From Erythrobacter ramosus (GTDB lineage Bacteria > Pseudomonadota > Alphaproteobacteria > Sphingomonadales > Sphingomonadaceae): a DNA stretch of 64,000 nucleotides. Each line of letters begins with the position of its first letter. Positions within the stretch are counted from its first letter, which is position 1. Below, piece by piece: positions 48,731-57,147 of this stretch. The stretch lies in assembly GCF_009828055.1 (NCBI RefSeq), contig NZ_WTYB01000002.1, forward strand, positions 372,001 through 436,000, read 5' to 3'. The translations under genes were made by a program, and so were the position numbers. The notes under the pieces were generated by a model. It worked only from the letters and a program-made list of their open reading frames with translations. It was not told the DNA's origin and did no database searches.

Positions 48731-49701
48731 GCTGCGCGCCGCCGCCGCCAGATGAGCGCGATGAACAAGGTCGCGGTAAAGGCGGCATAGCCGGTCAACA
48801 GATTGGGCAGCAGCAGCGGCACGCCCGTAAACAGCATCGCGTCATTACCTCCTGGCACCAGCGTCGCGCCCAGTCCCATCAGCAAGCCGCCGCCCGCGCC
48901 GCGCGACCACTCGCGCGCGGTGCCGAGCTTCCACTCGAACGTTCCGCCCACAAGTGCCGCGACGGTCATGCCAAGGATGAGGATCGCTGGCCCGGCAAAG
49001 GCGGCGGGCTCGGCCGGGATGGTGCCATAGGCCAGCCCGGCGATGCGGCTGGTATAGACCCACTGCCGGTCGAGCGCGAACAGGAGGCCCGATGCCGCCC
49101 CCACCAGGCTCATCGCAACCAGCGGCGACCACCCGCCGCGCGGTTGCCTCCAGCCGAGCCGCCGGTAGATATAGGTCGCGGCCAGCACCGCCAGCACGCC
49201 GCCAATCGCCAGCGCCGCCGGCAGATTGCTTGCCAAGGGTGACAGCACCAGTCCGCGCGGCGGCAGCATCAGCGCGGCCTGCGACATCTCTGGCCCGAGC
49301 AGCAGCGCGGCCGCAAACATCGCCGCAATTGCTGCGCTCCGCGGCAGATCGCCCGCAGTCAGCGCCGCCAGAGTTCCCATTGCGCAATGCCCGCTGAGCA
49401 GCGTGCCGAGCCCGAACAGCACACCCCCGGCGATCGCGCTTCTGTCTGCTGGGGCGCCGGGGATCAGGGTAAAGGGCTGCGCGCCCAGCGTTTCCGCCGT
49501 CGCCATGACCAGCATCGCGCTTGCCGCCGCCAAGGCAAAGCCCGCTAGCCGGTGCACGCGCCGCCGGTCGATCACCTCGCTCACCGCTCGCATCATGCAG
49601 ACACCGCTGCGCTGGCTGGAATAGCCGATCAGAAACAGCAGAGCGAAAGTTGCGGCGAGAGGCACGGGCGCAATGTCGAGCGGGTGGTGCACTAAAGGCA
49701 A
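48727..49701 (-). CDS. YeeE/YedE-family thiosulfate/sulfur transporter
   Basis: 324-residue membrane protein with about nine helices. Two conserved cysteine motifs, QRSGVCMMRA near the N terminus and SGHCAMGTLAAL in the middle, match the sulfur-relay cysteines of YeeE, which imports thiosulfate. The convergent TauE/SafE gene points to a sulfur-compound pair. No TsuB/TusA gene is adjacent. Confidence 0.88.
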   Translation of the reverse strand: MPLVHHPLDIAPVPLAATFALLFLIGYSSQRSGVCMMRAVSEVIDRRRVHRLAGFALAAASAMLVMATAETLGAQPFTLIPGAPADRSAIAGGVLFGLGTLLSGHCAMGTLAALTAGDLPRSAAIAAMFAAALLLGPEMSQAALMLPPRGLVLSPLASNLPAALAIGGVLAVLAATYIYRRLGWRQPRGGWSPLVAMSLVGAASGLLFALDRQWVYTSRIAGLAYGTIPAEPAAFAGPAILILGMTVAALVGGTFEWKLGTAREWSRGAGGGLLMGLGATLVPGGNDAMLFTGVPLLLPNLLTGYAAFTATLFIALIWRRRRAA

Positions 49702-49764
49702 TCTACAGCGATCGAGCGAGAGGCGCAGCCGGGTTGCAACTCATCACGCGTCGTCGCCAAGCCG

Positions 49765-49905
49765 CTACACCGCGTCGCCGCCAGGTGAATCTGGCTTCGT
49801 GATCTTGGCCTCCAGCGATTCCTGAGCCAGCTTGTCCTCTGCGGCTTTGCGTGCCGACTTTGAGCGAGCAGGCTTGTGGTGAGTCGGTTCATCAGTCGCT
49901 GGCAT
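49765..49905 (-). CDS. Small basic helical protein (46 residues), unknown
   Basis: ATG at 49905 is preceded by a perfect AGGAGG six bases upstream, and the frame runs 46 codons to TAG. The product begins MPATDEPTHHKPARSKSARK and continues with AAEDKLAQESLEAKITKPD, so it is lysine- and alanine-rich, charged and likely helical. It has no membrane helix. Strong ribosome site plus sensible composition support a real small gene. Confidence 0.6.
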   Translation of the reverse strand: MPATDEPTHHKPARSKSARKAAEDKLAQESLEAKITKPDSPGGDAV

Positions 49906-50219
49906 TTGCGCCTCCTGACGGCGGGGAGAGGTGCGCAGCAGTAAACTGATCTATGTGAAAACCGAAGGACTAATCCGCGCCGATTCTTGCGGCCCGCCAC
50001 CAGTTCGATGGTGCGTATGGTGACGCGCACAGAGTTGACCATGACGCGCCACATCGTGCCCGAGTCCCATCGCATAGTCCCTTTCGCGCTGTTCCAGCAG
50101 GCTCATGGTGGATTGCGCGGGCCGGAGCGGCTGATGTTGATTACCGGCACCCCGTGTTTGCGTTTGCAATAGCGTCCAATCGACTTCAAGACGGTGATCG
50201 GGGGAGGGCAATTGCGGGC
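49906..50219. other. Intergenic region without a supported gene
   Basis: This 314-base stretch lies between the small minus-strand gene and the regulator gene. Open frames on the minus strand here (ending 49951 and 49692) lack ribosome sites and recognisable composition. No strong hairpin or repeat was seen. It presumably holds promoters for both flanking genes. Confidence 0.5.
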
Positions 50220-52202
50220 ATGATGCCGAACGATCAGGTGCAGGGTTGCGAGGTCGGGGCGCAGCGGGCCCGCGCTTCTCTCATTGGGCCCTTTCGCCTT
50301 TATCAGCCTGATGGTCGCGAGGTCCTGATCTCCAACAAGCGGGCGCGCGCCATATTGGCGATTTTGTGCCTTTCGGCCGGAGAGCCGATTGAACGCGACA
50401 CGCTGCGCAAGCTGCTCTGGCCCGGCCGCTATCCCGCTCAAGCCAAGGCCAGTCTGCGGCAATGCCTGCTCAATCTGGGCAAGGTGCTCGCGCCGTTGGG
50501 TCGGGATGTGCTGCTTGTCACCCGTAGCAGCGTGGCGATCCGAACCGATGCGATCATGGTCGACCTGCGTGAAGTGTCCGCGCCCGACCGGCCGATTCTC
50601 GTCGAGTTCGATCTGGGCGAGCCCTTCGCACACTGGGTAGCGGCCAGGCGGGCCGAGATCGAGCGGACGAACCCAATTGGCGATAGGCCCCCGATCCCCG
50701 CGCGCCTGATCGACCGTCCGGCAGATCGGCGCGGCGTTGCCATTCTACCATTTCGTTCGGCGTCGCCTTCGGGAGAACAGGATTACTTCACCGACGGCAT
50801 GGTCGATGAACTGATCACCGCCCTGAGCGGCGTGGCAGGGTTGCAGGTGGCGGGACGGACATCCTCATTCCATTTCCGCGACAGCACCATGACGCCCGCG
50901 CAGATCGCTGCGGCGCTGGGCGTGTCGCATCTGGTCGAAGGATCGGTGCAGCGTCAGGGCGAGAAGGTCCGCATCCACGTCCATCTGGTGGACGGGGCCA
51001 GCGGGTTCGAGCTCTGGGGCAGCCGGTTCGACGGCGTGCTGGACGACATCTTCGAACTTCAGGAAGCCGTCGCGCGCGGCGTGACCGAGGCTTTGGCGGC
51101 AGCCTTGGGCATTGCTCTCCAGCCGCCGGTCGTAGGCAATCTCACGCACAGTAAGCAGGCCTATGACCTCTATCTGCAAGGGCGCACGCTCAATGCGCGG
51201 CTGTTCGGGGACGGGGTGATGACCCGCGCGGCCGAACTGGTGGAACAAGCGCTCGCAATTGATCCCGACTTTGCCGAAGCGTGGGTGCTGCTGGGCGATG
51301 TGCACCAGCGCATGGGGATCTATCTGGCCGGATACGATCCGGGTGAGGCTTCGATGCGGATGGCTGCCTGCGTGCGCAAGGCCTTGGCGATCAAGCCCGG
51401 TCTCGGTCATGCTTATGGCCTGCTGGCGCTGCATGAATTCGCCCGCAACAATATGGTCGGCGCTCTCGATCTGGCGTTCAAGGGCTATGAGGTTGAGCCG
51501 AACAATCCGGCCGTAACTGTACGGATCGGCGGGCTGCTGCTGTTCTGTGGGCTGACCCGGCGGGGCATGGAGTTTCTGGATCAGGCGATTGACCGGGATC
51601 CGGCGGATGGCAGGCATTATATGGTGCGATCTGCCGGGCAGCTTAATCTCGGCCGGATCGATGCTGCGGTGGCAGACGCGCAGCGCTGCGTCGATCTGGG
51701 GTTTCCGTCCGTGTGGCTGGGGGTCGCGCTAGCGGCAGCGGGCGAGCATGAACGTGCGGTCGAAGCCTACCAGCAGTCGCGCTATGCGATTGCGAGCAGC
51801 ATTCCGCCGCCCAGTGGTACCGGGCCGATGCCGCCCGCGATGATCGACGCCTATTGGGATGTGGCTGCGAGGGGCGTGTGCAGCGGCAAGCCCGAAGACC
51901 GCGAGGCCTATTGCCGCACGCTCGATTTCCTGCACCTGTCGATGCAGGACAAGGAGCATCAGGCCATCACCCTGCCGGCGGTGTTCATGGGCTATGCCGA
52001 GATGCTGTTCAAAACCATTGGCACGCGCATCACCTTGCAGAACCTTGCCTGCCTGATGTCGATCTGGACCAAGGTCGATCCGATGTGCCAGATTTGGCAA
52101 CATCCCGAATTCATCCCCTTCGCCCAGCGCATCGGCATGGCCGACGTTTGGGAGAAATATGGCTGGCCCGATCTGCTGCCGATGCCCAGTAACCGTGCCT
52201 GA
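50220..52202 (+). CDS. Cytoplasmic winged-helix regulator with TolB/FlgO-like and TPR domains
   Basis: 660-residue protein. Residues about 20-115 form an OmpR/BTAD-like winged helix (PDGREVLISNKRARAILAIL...RKLLWP). About 170-300 is the FlgO/TolB-like domain (VAILPFRSASPSGEQDYFTDGMVDELI, VSHLVEGSVQRQGEKVRIHVHLVD). The rest is TPR repeats. It resembles the adenylate-cyclase-like/CadC-like transcriptional regulators, but no membrane helix is visible, so the signal is probably cytoplasmic. ATG at 50220 follows GGGGGAGGG. The MFS gene downstream is a likely target. Confidence 0.85.
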   Translation: MMPNDQVQGCEVGAQRARASLIGPFRLYQPDGREVLISNKRARAILAILCLSAGEPIERDTLRKLLWPGRYPAQAKASLRQCLLNLGKVLAPLGRDVLLVTRSSVAIRTDAIMVDLREVSAPDRPILVEFDLGEPFAHWVAARRAEIERTNPIGDRPPIPARLIDRPADRRGVAILPFRSASPSGEQDYFTDGMVDELITALSGVAGLQVAGRTSSFHFRDSTMTPAQIAAALGVSHLVEGSVQRQGEKVRIHVHLVDGASGFELWGSRFDGVLDDIFELQEAVARGVTEALAAALGIALQPPVVGNLTHSKQAYDLYLQGRTLNARLFGDGVMTRAAELVEQALAIDPDFAEAWVLLGDVHQRMGIYLAGYDPGEASMRMAACVRKALAIKPGLGHAYGLLALHEFARNNMVGALDLAFKGYEVEPNNPAVTVRIGGLLLFCGLTRRGMEFLDQAIDRDPADGRHYMVRSAGQLNLGRIDAAVADAQRCVDLGFPSVWLGVALAAAGEHERAVEAYQQSRYAIASSIPPPSGTGPMPPAMIDAYWDVAARGVCSGKPEDREAYCRTLDFLHLSMQDKEHQAITLPAVFMGYAEMLFKTIGTRITLQNLACLMSIWTKVDPMCQIWQHPEFIPFAQRIGMADVWEKYGWPDLLPMPSNRA

Positions 52203-52210
52203 AGGGCGCG

Positions 52211-52262
52211 ATTGACGCCTTTTTCACGCTTTATTGACGATCCGCCGGATTGACGATTGACG
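52211..52262. promoter_or_regulatory. Four direct repeats of ATTGACG (operator candidate)
   Basis: ATTGACG occurs at 52211, 52233, 52249 and 52256, with offsets 22, 16 and 7 bases, all on the plus strand. This is between the regulator stop and the MFS start. OmpR-type winged helices bind tandem direct repeats, so these may be sites for the product of the gene just upstream. Confidence 0.5.
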
Positions 52263-52377
52263 CTACGGAAATGCATTCTCCGGGGCGAGGCTTAGCGCGA
52301 TAATCCAAGGGCTTGCACAGGCCGGGACCAAGTGTTCCGGCACGCGCCTTGTCGCGCCAGGCTTGCGGGGGGACATC

Positions 52378-53700
52378 ATGCCGGCAACGGGCGAGCAACA
52401 GGTAGCAATCGGCGCTTCGGCGATGCGCAAGGCGTTCTGGCGGATCATTCCGCTGATCCTCGTCGCCTACCTATTTGCTTATATGGACCGGGTCAACGTC
52501 AGCTTCGCGGCGGCCGATATGAACGCCGACCTTGGCTTCAGCGCGACGGTTTACGGGCTGGGCGGGGGGCTGTTCTTTCTCGGCTATGCTCTGTTCGAGA
52601 TCCCTTCCAACCTGATGCTGGTACGATTCGGCGCGCGCCAGTGGATCGCGCGGATCATGATCACCTGGGGCCTGCTGTCGGCGGGCATGATGTTCGTGAC
52701 CACGGCCGAGCAGTTCTACATCCTGCGCTTCCTGCTCGGCGTGGCCGAGGCGGGGTTCTATCCCGGCGTGATCTACTACTTCTCGGGTTGGTTTCCGCCG
52801 TGCCATCGCAGCCGCGCGGTCAGCCGGTTCTATATCGCGGGGCCGCTGGCTTCGATGGTGATGGGGTCGATGTCGGGCTGGTTGCTCGGGCTGGACGGCA
52901 ACTCAGGGATGCATGGCTGGCAATGGCTGTTTCTGGTGCAAGGCCTGCCCACGGTGCTGGTCGGGCTGGTGGTGCTGCGGTTCCTGCCGGATAGTCCGGC
53001 GAAGGTGGAATGGCTCAACCCGGCGGAGAAGGCGTGGATCGCCGACGAGCTGGCGCGCGAGCGACGGCTGATCGGAGGGGCAGTGAGCCACAATGTCCTC
53101 GCCATTTTCCGCAATCCTAAGGTGCTGCTCAACGGCGCGATCGGCTTTACCTGCATTGGAGCGTTCATCACCTTCACGCTGTCGGCCCCGATGATCCTGA
53201 AGGCGGCAACCGGGCTGGATGCCACCGGCATCGGCTATCTGGTCGGTTTCGGCGGGCTGATCGGCACGGCGGCGACACTGTGGCTCGGCAACCGCGCTGA
53301 CCGGCACGGGGACCGCCTGATCCATGCTTTCGGCAGCGCAGTTGTGATGGCGGGATCGTTGTTTGTGATGCTGCTCGCCCCCTCGCCATTGACTGTGAGC
53401 CTTGCCTACCTCGCCTTTGCGACCGTGTCGTTCTCGGTCGCGATGCTGGTGTCATCGGGCTGGGCCGATGCGCTGTCGGGGCGCGAGCTGGCGGTCGGGG
53501 CGGCGGCGATCAACACCATGTCGCAGATCGGCGCCTTCCTGACGCCGTTCGCATGGGGCGCGCTGGCGGATGCGACCGGCAACTTTGATGCAGGCCTGCT
53601 CGGCATTGCGCTGATGATGACCGTCAATGCGGCGCTGATCTGGGTGCTGCGCGGACAGGTGCGCGGGCAAGTTCTGCGCGCGGTGCCTGCTGCGGCGTAA
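52378..53700 (+). CDS. MFS transporter, anion:cation symporter type
   Basis: 440-residue transporter with about 12 helices. The early YMDRVNVSFAAADM and RFGARQWIARIMITWG loop, and GVAEAGFYPGVIYYFSGWFP, are signatures of the ACS branch (hexuronate, phthalate, tartrate and similar organic anions). Substrate cannot be fixed. ATG at 52378 is chosen for the GGGGGGAC before it; TTG at 52363 is in frame. It follows the regulator gene and the ATTGACG repeats. Confidence 0.92.
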   Translation: MPATGEQQVAIGASAMRKAFWRIIPLILVAYLFAYMDRVNVSFAAADMNADLGFSATVYGLGGGLFFLGYALFEIPSNLMLVRFGARQWIARIMITWGLLSAGMMFVTTAEQFYILRFLLGVAEAGFYPGVIYYFSGWFPPCHRSRAVSRFYIAGPLASMVMGSMSGWLLGLDGNSGMHGWQWLFLVQGLPTVLVGLVVLRFLPDSPAKVEWLNPAEKAWIADELARERRLIGGAVSHNVLAIFRNPKVLLNGAIGFTCIGAFITFTLSAPMILKAATGLDATGIGYLVGFGGLIGTAATLWLGNRADRHGDRLIHAFGSAVVMAGSLFVMLLAPSPLTVSLAYLAFATVSFSVAMLVSSGWADALSGRELAVGAAAINTMSQIGAFLTPFAWGALADATGNFDAGLLGIALMMTVNAALIWVLRGQVRGQVLRAVPAAA

Positions 53701-53754
53701 GTTTTGAAGAGAGTGCCGCTCATTCCCGAGCGGACGGACTGGGGGAGAACGATA

Positions 53755-54198
53755 ATGAAAATGATGAAATCACTGATCATCGGGGCAACGATGATGGCAG
53801 CGACGCTGGCAACCCCGGCGATGGCGGATGAAACGCCCTATACGCTCGGCACGGTGTGGGAGGCGAACCGCATTGATGTGCTGCCCGGCCAAGGTCCGAA
53901 CTATATCGAGTATCTCGCCGCGACCTGGAAGAAGAACATGGAGACGTTGAAGGCGGAAGGCTACGTCGTCAGCTATCGCGTGCTGGCAACCAACCATCGC
54001 CGCGGTGACGAGCCCGATCTGATCCTGCTCATCGAATATCGCGATTATCAGACGGTTGCACAGATTGAAGCCCGTCGTGCGCGGATGAATGAGCTGACGG
54101 GGCAGACGAACCGCAGCGCCGCAGCTGCCTCAGCCGAGCGCGGCAAGATGCGGGAGGAGCTGGGGACGACCCAGTATCAGGAATTGGTTCTGAAATAA
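53755..54198 (+). CDS. Secreted protein with possible dimeric alpha-beta barrel fold
   Basis: 147-residue protein. Signal peptide MKMMKSLIIGATMMAATLATPAMA; GGGGGAGAA precedes the ATG. The mature part has alternating strands and helices (VDVLPGQGPNYIEYLA, SYRVLATNHRRGDEPDLILLIEYRDY) that resemble a ferredoxin-like/NIPSNAP-type barrel. Function unknown. It follows the MFS gene by 54 bases and may share its transcript. Confidence 0.75.
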   Translation: MKMMKSLIIGATMMAATLATPAMADETPYTLGTVWEANRIDVLPGQGPNYIEYLAATWKKNMETLKAEGYVVSYRVLATNHRRGDEPDLILLIEYRDYQTVAQIEARRARMNELTGQTNRSAAAASAERGKMREELGTTQYQELVLK

Positions 54199-54220
54199 CC
54201 GGCCCGGTTTCAGGATCATG

Positions 54221-54267
54221 GCGGGCGGCGCGGGTTCCGGGGGGGAGCTGCGCCGCCCGCCCCATTT
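54221..54267 (+). terminator. Intrinsic terminator
   Basis: GCGGGCGGCGC pairs with GCGCCGCCCGC, an 11-base perfect stem, and is followed by CCCATTTT. It ends the MFS/secreted protein transcript. The stretch from here to the tRNA (about 160 bases) shows no gene. Confidence 0.85.
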
Positions 54268-54430
54268 TGTTGGCAATCCCGTCATGGCGGGAGCGTGATC
54301 CGGCGTGTCGTCTTGCGCTGCTGTGATGGATTACATCCGCTTCAAACCGGCCCGCGATCCATAGGGCCATACGATCAACGGCGAACACACGACCAAGGTC
54401 GTGTGCGCTGCGGAAAAATCGTAAGAAAAT

Positions 54431-54505
54431 TGGCTCCCCGAGTAGGATTCGAACCTACGGCCAAGTGATTAACAGTCACCTACTCTACCGCTGAGCTATC
54501 GGGGA
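54431..54505 (-). tRNA. tRNA-Asn (anticodon GTT)
   Basis: 75-base cloverleaf on the minus strand: acceptor TCCCCGA/TCGGGGA, D arm GCTC..GAGT, anticodon stem GGTGA/TCACT around CTGTTAA (anticodon GTT), T arm GTAGG-TTCGAAT-CCTAC, encoded CCA. Confidence 0.97.
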
Positions 54506-54648
54506 GCAACTCTTCCAAGCGGTCTCAGGAAGAGCGGAAGCGCGCCTATATGGGCCGGTGCGGATGATTGCAAGAGGGTTTTGAATGGCCACCGCGCGTT
54601 AGATCAATCCGGCGCGGAGCGGCTGCAAGGCTGATGAGGCCGCGCAAG

Positions 54649-55443
54649 TCACGCCGTGATGAATTGCTCGGCCACAATTCGTTCTTCGAGGCTCTGGCCC
54701 GGATCGAACAGGAGCGTGAGCGCGCTGTCCCGCGCAATCTCGAGCCGGACTTCGGCGATGTCGCGCAGTTCCTTCTGGTCGGCGACTGCGGCCACCGGAC
54801 GCTTGGCTGGGTCGAGCACGCGCAGGACGATCTTCATCCGGTCCGGCAAGATTGCCCCCTTCCAGCGCCGCGGGCGGAACGGGCTGATCGGGGTCAGCGC
54901 CAGCATCTTGCTGTCCAGCGGCAAGATCGGGCCATTGGCCGAAAGGTTATAGGCGGTTGATCCCGCAGGCGTCGCCACCAGCACCCCGTCACACACCAGC
55001 TCCCGGATGCGCACCCGGTCCCCCACGGAGACTTCGATCTTGGCGGTCTGACGGGTTTCGCGCAGCAGCGAGATTTCGTTGATCGCGCTCATCACATGGG
55101 TCTCGCCGTCCTGCGTCACCGCCTCGACCCGCAAGGGCGAGATCGTCCAGTGGCGCGCTTTGTTGACCCGCGTGGCAATCGCCGCGCGCCGGTCATAACG
55201 GTTCATCAGAAACCCGACCGTGCCAAGGTTCATCCCGAAGGCCGGGACCACGCGGCCCGCATCCAGCATCGCGTGCAGCGTCTGGAGCATGAACCCGTCA
55301 CCGCCGAGCACGACGACGGCATCGGCCTCGTCCAGCGGTACCCAGTCGCCCTGGCTCAGCAGCGCATCATGGGCTTCCTGCGCGCGCGCCGTGTCCGACG
55401 CGAGCAGCGCCAACCGCTGAAAGCTCGTACCATTGCTCGCCAT
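54649..55443 (-). CDS. nadK: NAD kinase
   Basis: 264-residue kinase making NADP from NAD. GGDG at 47-50, FGMNLGTVGFLMN and the C-terminal TPAGSTAYNLSANGPIL (the NAD-binding strand) are complete. The gene is on the minus strand, upstream of the tRNA-Asn gene. Confidence 0.96.
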   Translation of the reverse strand: MASNGTSFQRLALLASDTARAQEAHDALLSQGDWVPLDEADAVVVLGGDGFMLQTLHAMLDAGRVVPAFGMNLGTVGFLMNRYDRRAAIATRVNKARHWTISPLRVEAVTQDGETHVMSAINEISLLRETRQTAKIEVSVGDRVRIRELVCDGVLVATPAGSTAYNLSANGPILPLDSKMLALTPISPFRPRRWKGAILPDRMKIVLRVLDPAKRPVAAVADQKELRDIAEVRLEIARDSALTLLFDPGQSLEERIVAEQFITA

Positions 55444-55575
55444 TCATCCCCCTCAGGCAGCGCTCGCCATTTATCCCCGGCGCATCGCTCGGCGTCATCC
55501 CTGATGTGCCAGATTCGGGCGGATTGCAATTGATGCGAGGCAGGCTTGCATTCAAGGGTTAAGGGGGAGCGGGGC

Positions 55576-56418
55576 ATGAGGAACGTAATGGAACAGGGTC
55601 GGACATCCTTGCGGGGCGCAGTGCGCGGGCGCTTTCCGGGCGTGAGCGCCGGCGTGCTTGAAGCCGATCTGTTGAGCGCGCTCGACCGGCGTGAGATCGA
55701 AGTGTTGTTCCAGCCGCAATTTTCCTGCGTGACCGGCGCAGTGGTGGGGGCTGAGGCGCTGGCGCGCTGGCGGCATCCGACGCTGGGCGCCATCGGCGCG
55801 CGCGATCTGTTTGCCGTGGCCGAGAAGGCCGCACTGGTGGCTCCGTTGTCGCGTCACGTGGTCGCCCGCGCACTGGAGGATGCGGCGACCTGGCCCGACA
55901 ATCTGACCCTATCGCTCAACATCACGCCCGAGGAATTGGGCGATCCGCGCTTTGCCGCCGATTTCGCCGCGCTGATCGGCCGTTCGGAAATCGCGCCGCA
56001 GCGGCTGATGCTGGAGATCACCGAGGATCTGCTGCTGCGTAATCTTGCCCAAGCGGCGTCCGCGCTGAAGGCGCTGCGGGGGCTGGGCTTCCGCACCGCA
56101 CTCGACGATTTCGGCGCGGGGTTCTGCAATTTCCGCTACCTGCGCGAACTGCCACTGGATGCGCTGAAGCTTGACAAGGCGATGGTCGAAGGCGTCCCGG
56201 GCGACGCCACCGCGCTCGCCGTGCTGCGCGCGATCGTGGCGCTGGGCCGGGCGCTGGGCCTGGCCGTCTATGCCGAGGGGATCGAGGACGAAATCCAGCG
56301 CGCCGCGATCACTGCGGAAGGCTGCGATTACTGGCAAGGCTTCCTGCGCGCCCAACCGATGCCCAGCGAAAGCGTGCTGGCACTGGCCCGCACCGCGCGA
56401 GGCATGGGGCACGGGTAG
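55576..56418 (+). CDS. Stand-alone EAL-domain c-di-GMP phosphodiesterase
   Basis: 280-residue protein that is almost wholly an EAL domain. All catalytic positions look present: Glu60-Ala-Leu, Asn115, Glu147, Asp177-Asp178 (DDFGAG), a loop Lys (KLDK), Glu234 and Gln254. So it should degrade cyclic di-GMP. No GGDEF, sensor or membrane domain is visible; about 35 residues precede the fold. ATG at 55576 follows AAGGGGGAG. Confidence 0.9.
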   Translation: MRNVMEQGRTSLRGAVRGRFPGVSAGVLEADLLSALDRREIEVLFQPQFSCVTGAVVGAEALARWRHPTLGAIGARDLFAVAEKAALVAPLSRHVVARALEDAATWPDNLTLSLNITPEELGDPRFAADFAALIGRSEIAPQRLMLEITEDLLLRNLAQAASALKALRGLGFRTALDDFGAGFCNFRYLRELPLDALKLDKAMVEGVPGDATALAVLRAIVALGRALGLAVYAEGIEDEIQRAAITAEGCDYWQGFLRAQPMPSESVLALARTARGMGHG

Positions 56419-56436
56419 GGATTAAAAGCGCGCCCG

Positions 56437-57147
56437 TCAGGGGGCCGGCTTCTCGACCGGCATGACATTGTATTCGCGCACTTCAGCTTGGCTGAGGCAA
56501 TAGCGCGTGCTTGGATTGTCGTCGCGCTTAACGGCCTGCTGCTTGTACATGATGTCGGTCAGCAGTTTGCGGCTGATGCCCATACGGATGAGAAAATCAT
56601 TATCCTCGCTTGCCAGCATTGCGGAGGATTGTTCGATGCTGGTGATCAGTTCGGTGGTCGCCTTGCTTCCTTCGATCACCACTTCATCGATCAGCGCGCG
56701 GTCATTCGTGTGTGTGAACATGTGAACCATAAACACCCCGCCTTCGTCGATGACACGACGGTCGCCGCCCATGAAGACAAAGTTGCAGGCCGAGAAGCAT
56801 GTCCAGCCCGAAGGCACCCGGGTCAGCATGCCGCGATAGGACCGGATGACCCGCCCCGCTTCGTTCCCCGCGCTCACATCGCCGCCACGCGAACGAAGCC
56901 AGATTTCCTCGATCCGGTCGTCCGCCTCAATTGCGGCCTTCAACCGGGTCGGCAAGGTCGGATCAATCGCTCCCTCGGCCAGCAAGACGAGCTTGCCGCC
57001 GCGCTGCGCTGTTTTCAGCGTCATCGCGGTTTTGGGCCCGAAATCAGGCTTTGCGGGACAGGTAGGATTGTCCGGATCCATCGCCGTCGCGCCCGTCAGC
57101 AATACGAGCGCGGCCAACACAGCCAATGCGCGGACGCCGCGCATCAT
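56437..57147 (-). CDS. Exported ClpP/crotonase-like protein (COG3904 type)
   Basis: 236-residue protein with a signal peptide (RALAVLAALVLLTGATA). The mature part resembles COG3904 predicted periplasmic proteins with a ClpP/SppA-like fold: IWLRSRGGDVSAGNEAGR for the oxyanion loop, CFSACNFVFMGG with Ser119 as putative nucleophile, and FMVHMFTHTND with His142. Activity is not demonstrated for the family. ATG at 57147 overlaps the previous gene's TGA, which decides the start. Confidence 0.8.
   Translation of the reverse strand: MMRGVRALAVLAALVLLTGATAMDPDNPTCPAKPDFGPKTAMTLKTAQRGGKLVLLAEGAIDPTLPTRLKAAIEADDRIEEIWLRSRGGDVSAGNEAGRVIRSYRGMLTRVPSGWTCFSACNFVFMGGDRRVIDEGGVFMVHMFTHTNDRALIDEVVIEGSKATTELITSIEQSSAMLASEDNDFLIRMGISRKLLTDIMYKQQAVKRDDNPSTRYCLSQAEVREYNVMPVEKPAP

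Noticed and set aside
49951..50211. 86-codon minus-strand open frame upstream of the regulator gene
   Set aside because: No ribosome site, low-complexity His/Arg-rich product and no family resemblance; the region is more likely promoter space.
54268..54430. Gene or small RNA between the terminator and tRNA-Asn
   Set aside because: No open frame with a ribosome site and no clear stem or promoter pair was seen.
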